Positions 39,174-48,818 of a DNA stretch of 64,000 nt are shown here, piece by piece. Numbering within the stretch: position 1 is the stretch's first letter; each line of letters begins with the position of its first letter. The translations under genes were made by a program, and so were the position numbers. Origin of the DNA: Nisaea nitritireducens. Lineage in GTDB: Bacteria; Pseudomonadota; Alphaproteobacteria; Thalassobaculales; Thalassobaculaceae. The notes beneath the pieces are model-generated. The model saw only the letters and a program-made list of their open reading frames with translations, searched no databases and was not told the DNA's origin. The stretch is from assembly GCF_014904795.1 (NCBI RefSeq), contig NZ_JACZFS010000036.1, forward strand, positions 1-64,000. The letters run 5' to 3'.

Positions 39174-39887
39174 TCACTCTTCCGATCCGCGATAGCGGGC
39201 CCAAAGATCGGGCCGGCGCTGGCGCGTGATCTCTTCCGACTGTTCACGCCGCCAGGATCGTATCCTGGCATGGTGGCCGGAAATCAGGACCTCGGGGACG
39301 GACACACCGTTCCATTCCCGCGGCTGCGTATAGTGGGGATACTCAAGCAGCCCCTCTTCAAAACTTTCCTCGTCCAGCGTTTCCGCCGCACCGAGCACGC
39401 CCGGCAGCAGACGGATGCAGGCATCCAGCAGCGCCAGGGCCGGGATCTCGCCGCCCGAAAGCACGAAATCACCAAGGCTGACCTCTTCCAGGCCACGGGC
39501 ATCAATCACCCGCTGGTCAAGGCCTTCGTAACGCCCGCAAAGCAGCACCACACCGGGCTCCGCCGCAAGCTCCCGCGCCTTCGCCTGATCGAACCGGGCG
39601 CCGCGCGGGCTGAGATAGATCCGCCGTCCCGGCACATCGTCGACAGAGGCCAGAGCCGAGTCAACCACATCGGGCCGCATCACCATGCCGGAACCGCCCC
39701 CAAAGGGGGTCTCGTCCACGGAGCGGTGCTTATCGCGTGCAAAATCCCTGATGTCCAGCGTTTTCAGGGACCAAAGCCCGGACTTCCGGGCCTTGTCGGC
39801 TATCGAATGACCCAGCGGCCCCGGGAACATTTCCGGAAACAGACTGAGCACGGTCGCCTGCCATGGCGCGCCGTCCTCAGCGCTCAT
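39174..39887 (-). CDS. trmD: tRNA (guanine-N1-)-methyltransferase
   Basis: SAM-dependent SPOUT methylase making m1G37 in tRNAs. From the ATG at 39887 ([20 protein letters not shown]) 237 residues. Knot region shows [17 protein letters not shown] and [20 protein letters not shown]. The C-terminal YRGSEE completes it. The start overlaps the end of rimM by 11 bases. Identity certain. Confidence 0.97.
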   Translation of the reverse strand: MSAEDGAPWQATVLSLFPEMFPGPLGHSIADKARKSGLWSLKTLDIRDFARDKHRSVDETPFGGGSGMVMRPDVVDSALASVDDVPGRRIYLSPRGARFDQAKARELAAEPGVVLLCGRYEGLDQRVIDARGLEEVSLGDFVLSGGEIPALALLDACIRLLPGVLGAAETLDEESFEEGLLEYPHYTQPREWNGVSVPEVLISGHHARIRSWRREQSEEITRQRRPDLWARYRGSEE

Positions 39888-40425
39888 CGCCAGTGCCCTC
39901 GGCGCTTGAGGACTCCGTCTCGTCATCCAGCAAGCCGGCCGGTGGATCGACCACCAGACGGCCGGCATCGAGATCGATCTCCGGCACCACTTCGCCGTTG
40001 AACGGCACCAGGACCGTCTTGCGACTGCCTTCGAGGCGGATTTCCAGAAGATCGCCGGCGCCGAAATTCTGCACCGCGACCACCTCTCCGAGAGACTCCC
40101 CCGCGACCATATCCGCCCGAAGGCCGATCAGGTCCGTGTGGTAGAACTCGTCCTCGTCCGCTTCCGGCAACCGGTCCCGCTCGATCTGAAGCTCGGTGCC
40201 CTTCAGGGCTTCGGCCGCGTTACGATCGCTGACTCCGGCAAGGCGCACCAGCAGCATACCCTTCGCCCGGCCGGTCACCTCAAGCTCGTAGCTCTTCCCG
40301 GCGGCATCCTTCAGCGGCCCATAGGCAACGATATCGTCCGGATCCTCGGTGAAACTCTTCACCCGGACCAGACCCCGCACCCCATGGACGCCAACGATGA
40401 CGCCGAGTGTGACCGGCTCGGCCAT
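39877..40425 (-). CDS. rimM: Ribosome maturation factor RimM
   Basis: 16S processing factor that binds S19 during 30S head assembly. 182 residues: N-terminal RimM domain ([20 protein letters not shown]) and C-terminal PRC barrel ([36 protein letters not shown]). Ends with an acidic tail ([14 protein letters not shown]). Six bases after rpsP, overlapping trmD, in the canonical order. Confidence 0.96.
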   Translation of the reverse strand: MAEPVTLGVIVGVHGVRGLVRVKSFTEDPDDIVAYGPLKDAAGKSYELEVTGRAKGMLLVRLAGVSDRNAAEALKGTELQIERDRLPEADEDEFYHTDLIGLRADMVAGESLGEVVAVQNFGAGDLLEIRLEGSRKTVLVPFNGEVVPEIDLDAGRLVVDPPAGLLDDETESSSAEGTGDER

Positions 40426-40431
40426 AAGGTC

Positions 40432-40938
40432 TTAGCCCTCGGACTTTTCCGCTTCCTCGGCCGGAGCTTCCTCGGCCGGAGCTTCGGCAGCAGGAGCTTC
40501 TTCGGCCGGAGCAGCGGCAGCTTCAGCAGCAGCGGCGGCTTCGGCAGCAGCAGCTTCAGCAGCGGCAGCGGCTTCGGCAGCAGCGGTTTCAGCGGCAGCG
40601 GCAGCAGCGATTGCAGCTTCTTCTTCACGTTCCTGACGCTTGCGGCCCGGAGCGGACTTCTTCGGCTGGTCGCGATATTCGAATTTCTCGACCAGCTCGA
40701 TGCTGGCCAGCATCTTGTGGACACGGTCGGTCGGCTTGGCGCCAACGGACATCCAATGCTTGATGCGGTCTTCCTTGATCACGAGGCGTGCTTCGTGGCC
40801 CTTCGGCAGCATCGGGTTGTAGGTGCCGAGCTTCTCGATGAAGAGGCCATCGCGCGGGGACGTGCCCTCGGCGACGACGATACGGTAGAACGGGCGCTTC
40901 TTGGCGCCGCCGCGCGACAGACGAATGCGAAGTGACAT
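40432..40938 (-). CDS. rpsP: 30S ribosomal protein S16 with long Ala/Glu-rich tail
   Basis: S16 core in the first about 85 residues: [20 protein letters not shown], then [20 protein letters not shown] and [20 protein letters not shown]. The protein is 168 residues, about twice the usual length, because the C-terminus carries some 65 residues of low-complexity Ala/Glu/Pro. Extended S16 tails occur in several alphaproteobacteria (from memory) but this one is long. Second gene after ffh (46-base gap). Confidence 0.96.
   Translation of the reverse strand: MSLRIRLSRGGAKKRPFYRIVVAEGTSPRDGLFIEKLGTYNPMLPKGHEARLVIKEDRIKHWMSVGAKPTDRVHKMLASIELVEKFEYRDQPKKSAPGRKRQEREEEAAIAAAAAAETAAAEAAAAAEAAAAEAAAAAEAAAAPAEEAPAAEAPAEEAPAEEAEKSEG
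40441..40622 (-). repeat. Low-complexity GC-rich repeat encoding the S16 Ala/Glu tail
   Basis: Degenerate tandem array of GCA/GCC/GCT alanine codons interspersed with GAA/GAG, plus short direct repeats of GAAGCTCCGGCCGAGGA type near 40455-40490. Likely length-variable by slippage. Confidence 0.75.
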
Positions 40939-40984
40939 TGGGTATTCCTTTCAGTAACGCTCTTAGCTTTTCACGTGTGTTCGA

Positions 40985-42448
40985 TTACTTTTTGCCGGGG
41001 AAACCGGGCGGCAGCATGCCTCCCGGAAGCTTCGGCATTCCCTTGCCGCCTAAACCTGACGGTAATTGTCCGGGCATCTGGCCAGGCGATGGCATGCCGG
41101 GCATTCCGCCCCCGCCGCCGAGAAGCGCCCCGAGGCCCTTCATGCCGCCCATCTTGCCCATCTGTTTCATCACCCGCGTCATGTCCTGGTGCTGCTTCAG
41201 GAGTTTGTTCACTTCCTGAACGCTGGTCCCGGACCCGGCCGCGATACGGCGGCGGCGCGAGGCATTCATCAGTTTCACGTTCTTCCGCTCCACCTTCGTC
41301 ATGGAGAGAATGATCGCTTCCTGCTTCTTGATGACGCTGTCGTCCATATTGGCGCCAGCCATCTGTTTCTGCAGCTTGCCCATGCCCGGAAGCATGGACA
41401 TGACACCGCCGAGGCCGCCCATCTTCTTCACCTGACGAAGCTGTGAGAGCATGTCCTCAAGATCAAAGGCGCCCTTCTGCATCTTCTTGGCGATGCGTTC
41501 GGCTTCCTCGACCTCGATGGTCTCGGCGGCCTTCTCGACCAGGCTGACCACGTCGCCCATGCCGAGAATCCGGCCGGCGACACGTTCGGGGTGGAAATCT
41601 TCCAGCGCATCCGCGCGCTCGCCAACACCGACCGCCTTGATCGGCACGCCGGTGACGGCCCGCATGGAGAGAGCCGCGCCACCGCGCGCATCGCCATCCA
41701 TCCGGGTCAGAACGATACCGGTCAGCCCGACCCGCTCATTGAAGTTCCGCGCCGTGGTGACGGCATCCTGGCCGGTCATGGCATCGGCGACGAGAATAGT
41801 CTCCGCTGGCTTCACGGCATCGCGGACCTGGATCACCTCGTCCATCATCGACTCATCGATGGAGAGCCGGCCCGCGGTATCCAGCATGACCACATCGAAG
41901 CCTTGCAGCTTGCCGGCAGTCATCGCCCGTTTCGCAATCGAAACAGGCGTTTCGTTCTCTGAGATCGGCAGCGTGGCCACATCGATCTGCTCGCCCAGCA
42001 CGCGCAGCTGTTCGCGCGCCGCCGGACGGTAGATGTCGAGAGACGCCATCAGGACCTTCTTGCGGTCCCGCTCCTTCAGGCGCTTCGCCAGTTTCGCCGT
42101 GCTGGTGGTCTTACCGCCGCCCTGCAGGCCGACCATCAGGATCGGCACCGGCGGTACGGCGTTCAGATTGATGCCGCTGGAATCGGTGCCGAGCATTTCC
42201 ACGAGATTGTCATGGACGATCTTGATGACCTGCTGGCCTGGAGACACCGACTTGATGACTTCCTGGCCGATGGCGCGCTCGCGCACCTTGTCGACGAATT
42301 CCTTGACCACCGGCAGCGCAACATCGGCCTCAAGCAAGGCCACGCGCACTTCGCGCAGCGCTGCGGTCACGTCCGCTTCCTTGAGCGCGCCGCGTTTCTT
42401 GAGGCGATCGAAAACGTCGCCGAGCCGGTTTTGCAAACTGTCGAACAT
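40985..42448 (-). CDS. ffh: Signal recognition particle protein Ffh
   Basis: SRP GTPase that targets nascent membrane proteins with FtsY. 487 residues: N domain (MFDSLQNRLGDVFDRLKKRG), G domain with VGLQGGGKTTSTAKLA (P-loop), VMLDTAGRL, and TRMDGDARGGAALS, then the Met-rich M domain with KVERKNVKLMNASRRRRIAAGSG binding SRP RNA. C-terminus is a Gly/Met/Pro-rich tail (LGGGGGMPGMPSPGQMPG). Starts the ribosome/SRP operon; its receptor gene ftsY is 5 kb away on the other strand. Confidence 0.97.
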   Translation of the reverse strand: MFDSLQNRLGDVFDRLKKRGALKEADVTAALREVRVALLEADVALPVVKEFVDKVRERAIGQEVIKSVSPGQQVIKIVHDNLVEMLGTDSSGINLNAVPPVPILMVGLQGGGKTTSTAKLAKRLKERDRKKVLMASLDIYRPAAREQLRVLGEQIDVATLPISENETPVSIAKRAMTAGKLQGFDVVMLDTAGRLSIDESMMDEVIQVRDAVKPAETILVADAMTGQDAVTTARNFNERVGLTGIVLTRMDGDARGGAALSMRAVTGVPIKAVGVGERADALEDFHPERVAGRILGMGDVVSLVEKAAETIEVEEAERIAKKMQKGAFDLEDMLSQLRQVKKMGGLGGVMSMLPGMGKLQKQMAGANMDDSVIKKQEAIILSMTKVERKNVKLMNASRRRRIAAGSGTSVQEVNKLLKQHQDMTRVMKQMGKMGGMKGLGALLGGGGGMPGMPSPGQMPGQLPSGLGGKGMPKLPGGMLPPGFPGKK

Positions 42449-42779
42449 GCGTCCGTTAGCTCCAATTCTTTCCCGGTTACATCAGACAGGCGAGACGCAA
42501 AACGAAAGCGCGCCCGTGCTCGAACACTCGAGGACGGACGGAACCCGTGAAGGTCTCAGCGCACTGATTTTTGCCGAGAGCGCCGGAACATATGAGCGCC
42601 GGCCTGCCGAGTCAAGCATTCCCGCGATCCTCAGGCCTTTAGATGAGGCTCGTCCGATCCGGACACAAGAGCCGTCATTCTGTCGTTTTTTCATTAGCCT
42701 CACGCGGCCCGGACTCTTAGCGTGGCCCTGCCGCCGGATGAGCCGGATTGACGAAAGAAGTGTGACGGAGTTCGCCCAC
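42449..42779. other. Divergent intergenic region, ffh to enolase-superfamily gene
   Basis: 331 bases holding promoters for both directions. I see a short inverted repeat near 42575-42603 (GAGCGCCGG and a nearby copy of GAGCGCCGGC) and a TTGACG at 42748-42753 that could be a -35 box, without a clear -10. No ORF with protein-like composition. Confidence 0.3.
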
Positions 42780-43997
42780 ATGAAACTGGAAAGCCTGAAG
42801 ACCTTCATCGTCGGCAATCCCCCGCCCGGCTTCGGCGGCCGCTATTTCCTGTTTCTCAAACTGCGCACCGCCTGCGGTATCGAAGGCGTTGGCGAGGTCT
42901 ATGCCGCCAGTTTCGGGCCGAAAACCACCGTCGCCATGGTCGAGGATGTGTTCGGCCGCTATCTCGAAGGCCGGGACCCGCACCATATCGAGCGGTTCTG
43001 GCGCCGGGCCCACGGCTCCGGCTTCAGCCAGCGCCCGGACCCTTCGATGATGGGCGTGGTCAGCGCGCTGGAAATGGCCTGCTGGGACATCGTCGGCAAG
43101 GCCGCGAACAAGCCGGTCTACGAGTTGCTCGGCGGGCAGGTGAACGAGCGTTTGCGGACCTACACCTATCTCTATCCGCGCCCCGAAGACGATCCGGCCA
43201 CCTTCTATAACAGTCCGGAGAAAAGCGCCGAGGCCGCAGTGGCATGTGTCGCTGAAGGCTTCACAGCGCTGAAGTTCGATCCGGCCGGCCCCTATACCGC
43301 CTTCGGCGGGCACCAGCCGGACATGGAGATCCTCGACCGCTCGGAAGCCTTCTGCCGGCTGATCCGGGAGGCTGTCGGCGACAAGGCGGACCTGCTGTTC
43401 GGTACCCACGGCCAGTTCACCGCTTCCGGCGCCAAGCGCCTCGCCCGGCGGCTGGAGCCCTATGACCCTCTCTGGTTCGAGGAGCCGACCCCGCCGGACA
43501 TGCCTGAAGAGATGGCGAAGGTGGCCGAGGCGACCTCAATCCCGATTGCCACCGGCGAGCGGCTGACCACCAAGTGGGAATTCAAGCGCGTGCTGGAGAC
43601 TGGCGCCGCGTCAATCCTGCAGATGAATCTGGGCCGGGTCGGCGGCATCCTCGAAGGCAAGAAGATCGCCGGCATGGCCGAGGCCTTCTACGCCCAGATC
43701 GCCCCGCACCTCTATTGCGGTCCGGTGGTCGGCGCCGCCAATGTCCAGCTCGCCACCTGCACACCGAACTTCCTGGTGCTGGAAAGCATCCGGAAATGGG
43801 ACGGCTTCCACGCCGACATCCTGAAGACGCCGATGCGCTGGGAAGAGGGCTATGTCATCCCGCCGAAAGCACCGGGCCTCGGGGTCGAACTGAACGAAGA
43901 GGTGGCTCTGGCCCATCCCTATGAGGGAAGCGAGCTACATCTGCAAATGAGCCAGGAGCCGTTCGAAGTCGCCGGCAAGCCTTTCGGCGGCGGTTGA
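42780..43997 (+). CDS. Mandelate racemase/muconate lactonizing enzyme family protein (dehydratase-like)
   Basis: Enolase-superfamily enzyme of 405 residues. Capping domain at the N-terminus (GRYFLFLKLRTACGIEGVGE), then the barrel: ALKFDPAGP with the lysine, WFEEPTPPD with the second metal Glu, ATGERLTTKWEF with the third, and IAPHLYCGP with the general-acid/base His. The segment where galactonate dehydratases have the first metal Asp (DFHGR) reads GTHGQ here: Asp is replaced by Gly while the His is kept. So it is an acid-sugar dehydratase-like protein whose metal site may differ. Followed after 35 bases by the HIT gene. Confidence 0.88.
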   Translation: MKLESLKTFIVGNPPPGFGGRYFLFLKLRTACGIEGVGEVYAASFGPKTTVAMVEDVFGRYLEGRDPHHIERFWRRAHGSGFSQRPDPSMMGVVSALEMACWDIVGKAANKPVYELLGGQVNERLRTYTYLYPRPEDDPATFYNSPEKSAEAAVACVAEGFTALKFDPAGPYTAFGGHQPDMEILDRSEAFCRLIREAVGDKADLLFGTHGQFTASGAKRLARRLEPYDPLWFEEPTPPDMPEEMAKVAEATSIPIATGERLTTKWEFKRVLETGAASILQMNLGRVGGILEGKKIAGMAEAFYAQIAPHLYCGPVVGAANVQLATCTPNFLVLESIRKWDGFHADILKTPMRWEEGYVIPPKAPGLGVELNEEVALAHPYEGSELHLQMSQEPFEVAGKPFGGG

Positions 43998-44032
43998 TAT
44001 GACCGAAGCTTCATGAGAATCCAGCGAAGGCC

Positions 44033-44443
44033 ATGACGAGCACCCAAGAGCACTGCATTTTTTGCGACATCATCTCCGGAAAAGCGCCCGCGCACATCAT
44101 CAAGCAGGATGAGAACGTCATCGTCTTCTTGTCTTTGGAAGGCCATCCGCTGGTTGTTCCAACAACCCATATCCCGGACGTGTTCTCACTCGACCCGGAA
44201 AACGCCGCACATATCATGCGCGAGGCTGTAGCGGTGTCGAAAGCCCTGCGCGAAGTCTGCAATTGCGACGGCATCAACCTGATCCAGTCAAACGGATCAG
44301 CGGCCGGACAGGACGTTTTCCATTTTCATCTGCATATAAAACCGCGGTGGACGAATGACGATGTGATCATTCGCTGGAACACGGATGCAGAGGAAGAGCA
44401 GGAGCGACTGGAACTCGGTCGGCGGATCAGAGCTCGACTCTGA
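44033..44443 (+). CDS. HIT family nucleotide-binding protein
   Basis: 136-residue histidine-triad protein. HIT motif QDVFHFHLHIKPRW (H-x-H-x-H) near residue 92 with the catalytic middle His; zinc-type FCDIISG near residue 10 and VPTTHIPDVFSL match the HINT/YcfF group. These hydrolyse nucleoside phosphoramidates or adenylates. Substrate unknown. Co-oriented with the preceding dehydratase gene, perhaps co-transcribed. Confidence 0.92.
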   Translation: MTSTQEHCIFCDIISGKAPAHIIKQDENVIVFLSLEGHPLVVPTTHIPDVFSLDPENAAHIMREAVAVSKALREVCNCDGINLIQSNGSAAGQDVFHFHLHIKPRWTNDDVIIRWNTDAEEEQERLELGRRIRARL

Positions 44444-44480
44444 GTCCCACCGGCCAAGCTCTTCAGATATCCCCGTCGCG

Positions 44481-45551
44481 TTAGACCGCGATCCCATCAA
44501 AAGCATGCCGGTCCATACCTGCCTCGACACCTGCCTCGACCAGCAGGGCCCAGGTGCCCGGATCGACCGGGACGCCGTTGGCCCGGCGGTCGGCGCCGGT
44601 TTCGCGCTCCGGCTCGCCAGGCACTTTCACCTTGTCCACGCCCTCGCCCGGACGGGCGCTGGTAACGTAGCCAAGCATCGAATCGATAGCGTCTGCGAAC
44701 GGGATGTCGCGGCCAAAACCTTTAGGGTCGACGATCACAGTCAGCATTGAATTACAGATGGTCTCGCGTCCCTGCTGCGACGGATCAGTCACAGGACCGC
44801 CGAGCAGAGCGGCACCGAGGATCTCGCCAAGCAGAGCAAGACCGTAGCCCTTGTGCTCGCCAAAGGCCTGCAGCGCGCCGTTCGGCTCTTCATACATGAC
44901 CGCCGCGTTGCGGGTCGGCAGTCCGTTATGATCGATCAGCGCCCCCTCGACGACTTCCTTGCCTGCATTGTAGGCGACCCGGACCTTGCCAAGTGCAACC
45001 CGGCTTGTCGCCATGTCGAGCACGAACATCGGGTTCTTGTCCGTCGCCGGAACAGCCGTGCAGTAGGGGTTGGTGGAATAGCGCGCCTCGGCCCCGCCCC
45101 AGGGCGCTACGATCGGGCGATGGCCGACCACATTAACGAAATGGATGGAAATGAACCCGGCCTTGGCACAGATCTCGCCCCAGGCGCCGATGCGTCCCAG
45201 ATGGTGTGAATTGCGCAGACCGACGATGGCGGCGCCCGCTGTCCGGGCCCGGTCGAGACCGAGCTGCATGGCCTCTCCGCCGGTCACCTGGCCATAGGCC
45301 ATGTTGCCGTCCAGCAGCAGATAGACCCCGTTGTCCGACACTAGGCTGACATGGCCGTTGACCGTCAATGTCCCGGCCTTGGCGTGACGCATATATTGCG
45401 CCGTCAGCCCGACGCCGTGGCTGTCATGGCCGAGCAGGTTGGCTTCGACCAGATTATGCGCCACCTGCCGCGCTTCTTCCGGATTGCTGCCGGCCCGCCC
45501 GATCATTTCCGTGACCAGATTTTCCAATGCCTCATGCGCGACGGTAATCAT
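44481..45551 (-). CDS. Ldh-2 family malate/L-lactate-type dehydrogenase
   Basis: 356-residue NAD(P)-dependent oxidoreductase of the Ldh_2 (YlbC/AllD/YiaK) family. Characteristic segments: LGHDSHGVGLTAQYMR near residue 55, IVGLRNSHHLGRIGAW near residue 110 (catalytic His region), and APWGGAEARYSTNPYC. Family members reduce ureidoglycolate, 2,3-diketogulonate, sulfolactate or related 2-hydroxyacids. Nothing nearby fixes the substrate; the acid-sugar dehydratase-like gene 0.5 kb away makes a sugar-acid route possible (inference). Confidence 0.88.
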   Translation of the reverse strand: MITVAHEALENLVTEMIGRAGSNPEEARQVAHNLVEANLLGHDSHGVGLTAQYMRHAKAGTLTVNGHVSLVSDNGVYLLLDGNMAYGQVTGGEAMQLGLDRARTAGAAIVGLRNSHHLGRIGAWGEICAKAGFISIHFVNVVGHRPIVAPWGGAEARYSTNPYCTAVPATDKNPMFVLDMATSRVALGKVRVAYNAGKEVVEGALIDHNGLPTRNAAVMYEEPNGALQAFGEHKGYGLALLGEILGAALLGGPVTDPSQQGRETICNSMLTVIVDPKGFGRDIPFADAIDSMLGYVTSARPGEGVDKVKVPGEPERETGADRRANGVPVDPGTWALLVEAGVEAGMDRHAFDGIAV

Positions 45552-45640
45552 GTTTCGCTCCCCAGCGTAAATTCAGCGCTCACGGTAACGAGGGCGACGA
45601 CATATTGGAACTGCCGGAAACAGAGGATATATATGCCCGC

Positions 45641-46471
45641 ATGAGACAGATCGAATTCCTCAAGATGCATGGCCTCGGCAACGATTTCGTCGTACTCGAC
45701 GGCCGCCTTCCCGGCCCCGCCCTCGCGGTCGCGGACTATCGCGCCATCGGCGACCGGCGGCGCGGCGTCGGCTATGACCAGTTCCTGACCATCGAGGCAC
45801 CGAAGAACGGCGGCGACGCCTTCATGCGCATCCATAACCCGGATGGCAGTGAGGCCGGCGCCTGCGGCAACGGCACGCGCTGCGTCGCGGGTCTGGTGAT
45901 GGATGAACTCGACAAGAACCGGATCGATCTCGAAACGGTTGCCGGCACGCTGGTCTGCGAGCGGGTCGAGGGCGGCCGTGTCCGGGTGGATATGGGACCG
46001 GCGCGGCTCGATGCCGCCGCCATTCCGTTGTCGGTCGAGACCGACACGCTCTCCGTCGAGATCCCGGACGCGCCCTATTCCGGCGCCTGCTGCGTCAATA
46101 TGGGCAACCCGCACGCCGTCTTCTTCGTCGATGACGTGGAGGCGGTGGCCCTGTCCGAGGTCGGCCCGAAGCTGGAACTTCACCCGATCTTCCCGGATCG
46201 GGCGAATATCGAGTTTGCCGAGATTCGCGGCCCCGAACTGATCCGCATGCGGGTCTGGGAGCGCGGTGCGGGCATTACCGAAGCCTGCGGCTCCGGCGCC
46301 TGCGCGGTGCTGGTTGCAGCCGCGCGCAAGGGCCTGACCGGGCGCAAGGCGGATGTGGAACTGGACGGCGGCACTCTCACCATCGAGTGGCGCGAGGACG
46401 GTCATGTGCTGATGACCGGGCCGGTCGCCACCAGCTTCCGCGGCACGCTCGACCTCGATCAGTTGGCCTGA
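45641..46471 (+). CDS. dapF: Diaminopimelate epimerase
   Basis: PLP-independent epimerase converting LL-DAP to meso-DAP for lysine and peptidoglycan. 276 residues from the ATG at 45641 (MRQIEFLKMHGLGNDFVV). The two catalytic cysteines are in GACGNGTRC (about residue 75) and EACGSGACA (about 225). An upstream TTG in frame is less likely. Followed by mtaB and ftsY in one direction, a common alphaproteobacterial order. Confidence 0.96.
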   Translation: MRQIEFLKMHGLGNDFVVLDGRLPGPALAVADYRAIGDRRRGVGYDQFLTIEAPKNGGDAFMRIHNPDGSEAGACGNGTRCVAGLVMDELDKNRIDLETVAGTLVCERVEGGRVRVDMGPARLDAAAIPLSVETDTLSVEIPDAPYSGACCVNMGNPHAVFFVDDVEAVALSEVGPKLELHPIFPDRANIEFAEIRGPELIRMRVWERGAGITEACGSGACAVLVAAARKGLTGRKADVELDGGTLTIEWREDGHVLMTGPVATSFRGTLDLDQLA

Positions 46472-46554
46472 GGCCCGCACCATGCCGTGCGCGCATGGCT
46501 CCCCGCAGCCCGCCACACTTGCATTTCGCGCCAATTCCGGCCATTTCTCCGGCC

Positions 46555-47844
46555 ATGACCATGACTGACGACAATCAGAACGGACACGGGAAGGCACGGA
46601 CGGTCGAAACTTTCGGCTGCCGGCTGAACACCTATGAGTCCGAAGTGATCCGCGACCATCTCGTCCGCGCCGGGCGGGAGGATGTTGTCGTCATCAATAC
46701 CTGCGCCGTCACCAAGGAAGCCGAGCGCCAGGCGAGGCAGGCGATCCGCAAGGCCCGCCGCGCCAATCCGGAGGCCGAGATCGTGGTCACCGGCTGCGCC
46801 GCCCAGATCGACCCGGATGCCTATGCCGCGATGGAAGAGGTAACCCGGGTGGTCGGCAACGAGGAAAAGCTGAAGGCCGAGACCTGGAATGCGCCCGGCG
46901 AAGCGAAGATCCTCGTGAACGACATCATGAGCGTGAAGGAGACGGCGTCCCATCTGGTGGCTGGTCTCGAAGGGCGCGCTCGGGCCTTCGTTCAGGTTCA
47001 GCAGGGCTGCGACCATCGCTGCACTTTCTGCATCATTCCTTTCGGGCGCGGCAACAACCGGTCGGTGCCGATGGGCGAGGTTGTCCGTCAGGTGCGCGAA
47101 CTGGTCACCAACGGCTATCGCGAGATCGTGCTCACCGGCGTCGACATCACCTCCTATGGCGGCGATCTGCCGGGCAGGCCGGCACTCGGCCAGATGCTGC
47201 GCCGGCTGCTGGCACAGGTGCCGGAACTGCCCCGTCTCAGGCTTTCCTCCATCGACGCGGTGGAGATCGATGACGATCTGCTTCGGCTGATCCGTGACGA
47301 GCCGCGCCTGATGCCGCATCTCCATGTCAGCCTGCAGGCCGGCGACGACATGATCCTGAAGCGGATGAAGCGCCGGCATAACCGTTCCGATATCATTACA
47401 TTCTGCCGCGAGATGCGGGAAGCACGTCCCGACATCGCCTTCGGCGCGGACATCATCGCCGGGTTCCCGACCGAGGATGAGGAGATGTTCGCCAACAGCC
47501 TCGCCCTGGTCGAGGAATGCGGCCTGTCCTACCTGCACGTCTTCCCCTATTCCGCCCGGCCGGGCACCCCCGCCGCCCGCATGCCGCAGGTCCCCGGCCC
47601 CGTCCGCAAGGAACGCGCGGCCCGGCTGCGTGCCGCGGGCGAACGGTCCCTTGCCACCTTCCTCGACGGACTTGTCGGCAGCACCCAGTCGGTGCTGGTC
47701 GAAAAGCCCGGTCTTGCCCGCGCGGAGAATTTCGCGCCGGTACAGATCGAAGGCGGCACGGCCGGAGAGATCCTTTCCGTCCGCATCACCGGGACGGACG
47801 GCACCAGACTTCTTGGACAAATCGAACGGAAATCCGCCGCATGA
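46555..47844 (+). CDS. mtaB: tRNA (N6-threonylcarbamoyladenosine(37)-C2)-methylthiotransferase MtaB
   Basis: Radical-SAM methylthiotransferase making ms2t6A at tRNA position 37. 429 residues from the ATG at 46555 (another at 46561). N-terminal UPF0004 domain with Cys residues in TFGCRLNTYES, VVINTCAVTKEAE, and VVTGCAAQIDP; radical-SAM cluster CDHRCTFCIIPFGRGNN; C-terminal TRAM-like part (SVLVEKPGL). The N-terminal features place it with MtaB rather than MiaB. Overlaps ftsY by four bases (ATGA). Confidence 0.94.
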   Translation: MTMTDDNQNGHGKARTVETFGCRLNTYESEVIRDHLVRAGREDVVVINTCAVTKEAERQARQAIRKARRANPEAEIVVTGCAAQIDPDAYAAMEEVTRVVGNEEKLKAETWNAPGEAKILVNDIMSVKETASHLVAGLEGRARAFVQVQQGCDHRCTFCIIPFGRGNNRSVPMGEVVRQVRELVTNGYREIVLTGVDITSYGGDLPGRPALGQMLRRLLAQVPELPRLRLSSIDAVEIDDDLLRLIRDEPRLMPHLHVSLQAGDDMILKRMKRRHNRSDIITFCREMREARPDIAFGADIIAGFPTEDEEMFANSLALVEECGLSYLHVFPYSARPGTPAARMPQVPGPVRKERAARLRAAGERSLATFLDGLVGSTQSVLVEKPGLARAENFAPVQIEGGTAGEILSVRITGTDGTRLLGQIERKSAA

Positions 47845-48788
47845 GTGACGAGTTGGGTGAGGGCGAAGAGCGCCGGGGCTGGTTCCGGCGCCTGAAGGAC
47901 GGGCTTGCCAAATCCTCCTCCAAACTGGTTGGCGGCATTTCCGGTGTCTTCACGACCAAACGGCTGGACGAAGCCAGCCTGGAAGAGCTGGAAGACGTCC
48001 TGATCACTGCCGATCTGGGTATCGAGACATCCGCCCGGCTGATCGCCAGCCTCTCGAAGGCTAAGTTCGGCAAGGACGTCACCGACGAAGAGGTCCGGAC
48101 GTCATTTGCCGAGGAGATTGCGGAAATCCTCCGCCCGGCCGCCAGGCCGCTCGATGTCGCCACCGGCCGGAAGCCTCATATCGTCCTCATGGTCGGTGTG
48201 AACGGCAGCGGCAAGACCACGACCATCGGCAAGTTGGCCAAACAATTCAAGGATCGCGGCCTCTCGGTGATGATGGCTGCTGGCGACACTTTCCGCGCCG
48301 CCGCCATCGAGCAGCTTCAGGTCTGGGGAGAGCGCACCGGCACGCCGGTCATTGCCAAAGCGCAAGGATCGGACGCCGCCGCCCTCGCCTTCGACGCCAT
48401 CAATGAAGCAAAAGCCGCCGGTGCAGACGTGTTGCTGATCGACACGGCCGGCCGCTTGCAGAACCGCGCCGAGCTGATGGAAGAGCTGGCCAAGGTGATC
48501 CGGGTTATCCGCAAGCAGGACGAGACGGCACCGCACGATTGCGTGCTGGTGCTCGACGGTACGGTCGGCCAGAACGCGCACAATCAGGTCAAGGCGTTCA
48601 AGGAAATGGTCGCGGTCAGCGGCCTCGTCATCACCAAGCTCGACGGCAGCACGCGCGGCGGTGTGGTGGTGGCACTGGCGGATCAGTTCGAGCTACCCGT
48701 CCATGCGGTCGGTGTCGGCGAAAGCGCGGAAGATCTGCAACCGTTCGACGCAGATCGTTTCGCCCGCGATCTGATGGGTCTGGAATAG
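47841..48788 (+). CDS. ftsY: Signal recognition particle receptor FtsY
   Basis: Membrane-associated SRP receptor GTPase. 315 residues with a short acidic lead (MSDELGEGEERRGWFRRLKD) in place of the long A domain of enteric FtsY, then the NG domain: VGVNGSGKTTTIGKLA, LLIDTAGRLQNR, TKLDGSTRGG. Amphipathic KSSSKLVGGISGVF likely contacts lipids. Translationally coupled to mtaB. The short A domain is common in alphaproteobacteria. Confidence 0.97.
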   Translation: MSDELGEGEERRGWFRRLKDGLAKSSSKLVGGISGVFTTKRLDEASLEELEDVLITADLGIETSARLIASLSKAKFGKDVTDEEVRTSFAEEIAEILRPAARPLDVATGRKPHIVLMVGVNGSGKTTTIGKLAKQFKDRGLSVMMAAGDTFRAAAIEQLQVWGERTGTPVIAKAQGSDAAALAFDAINEAKAAGADVLLIDTAGRLQNRAELMEELAKVIRVIRKQDETAPHDCVLVLDGTVGQNAHNQVKAFKEMVAVSGLVITKLDGSTRGGVVVALADQFELPVHAVGVGESAEDLQPFDADRFARDLMGLE

Positions 48789-48818
48789 ATTTCGTTCGCC
48801 CATCCCCTCCACAAAAAC

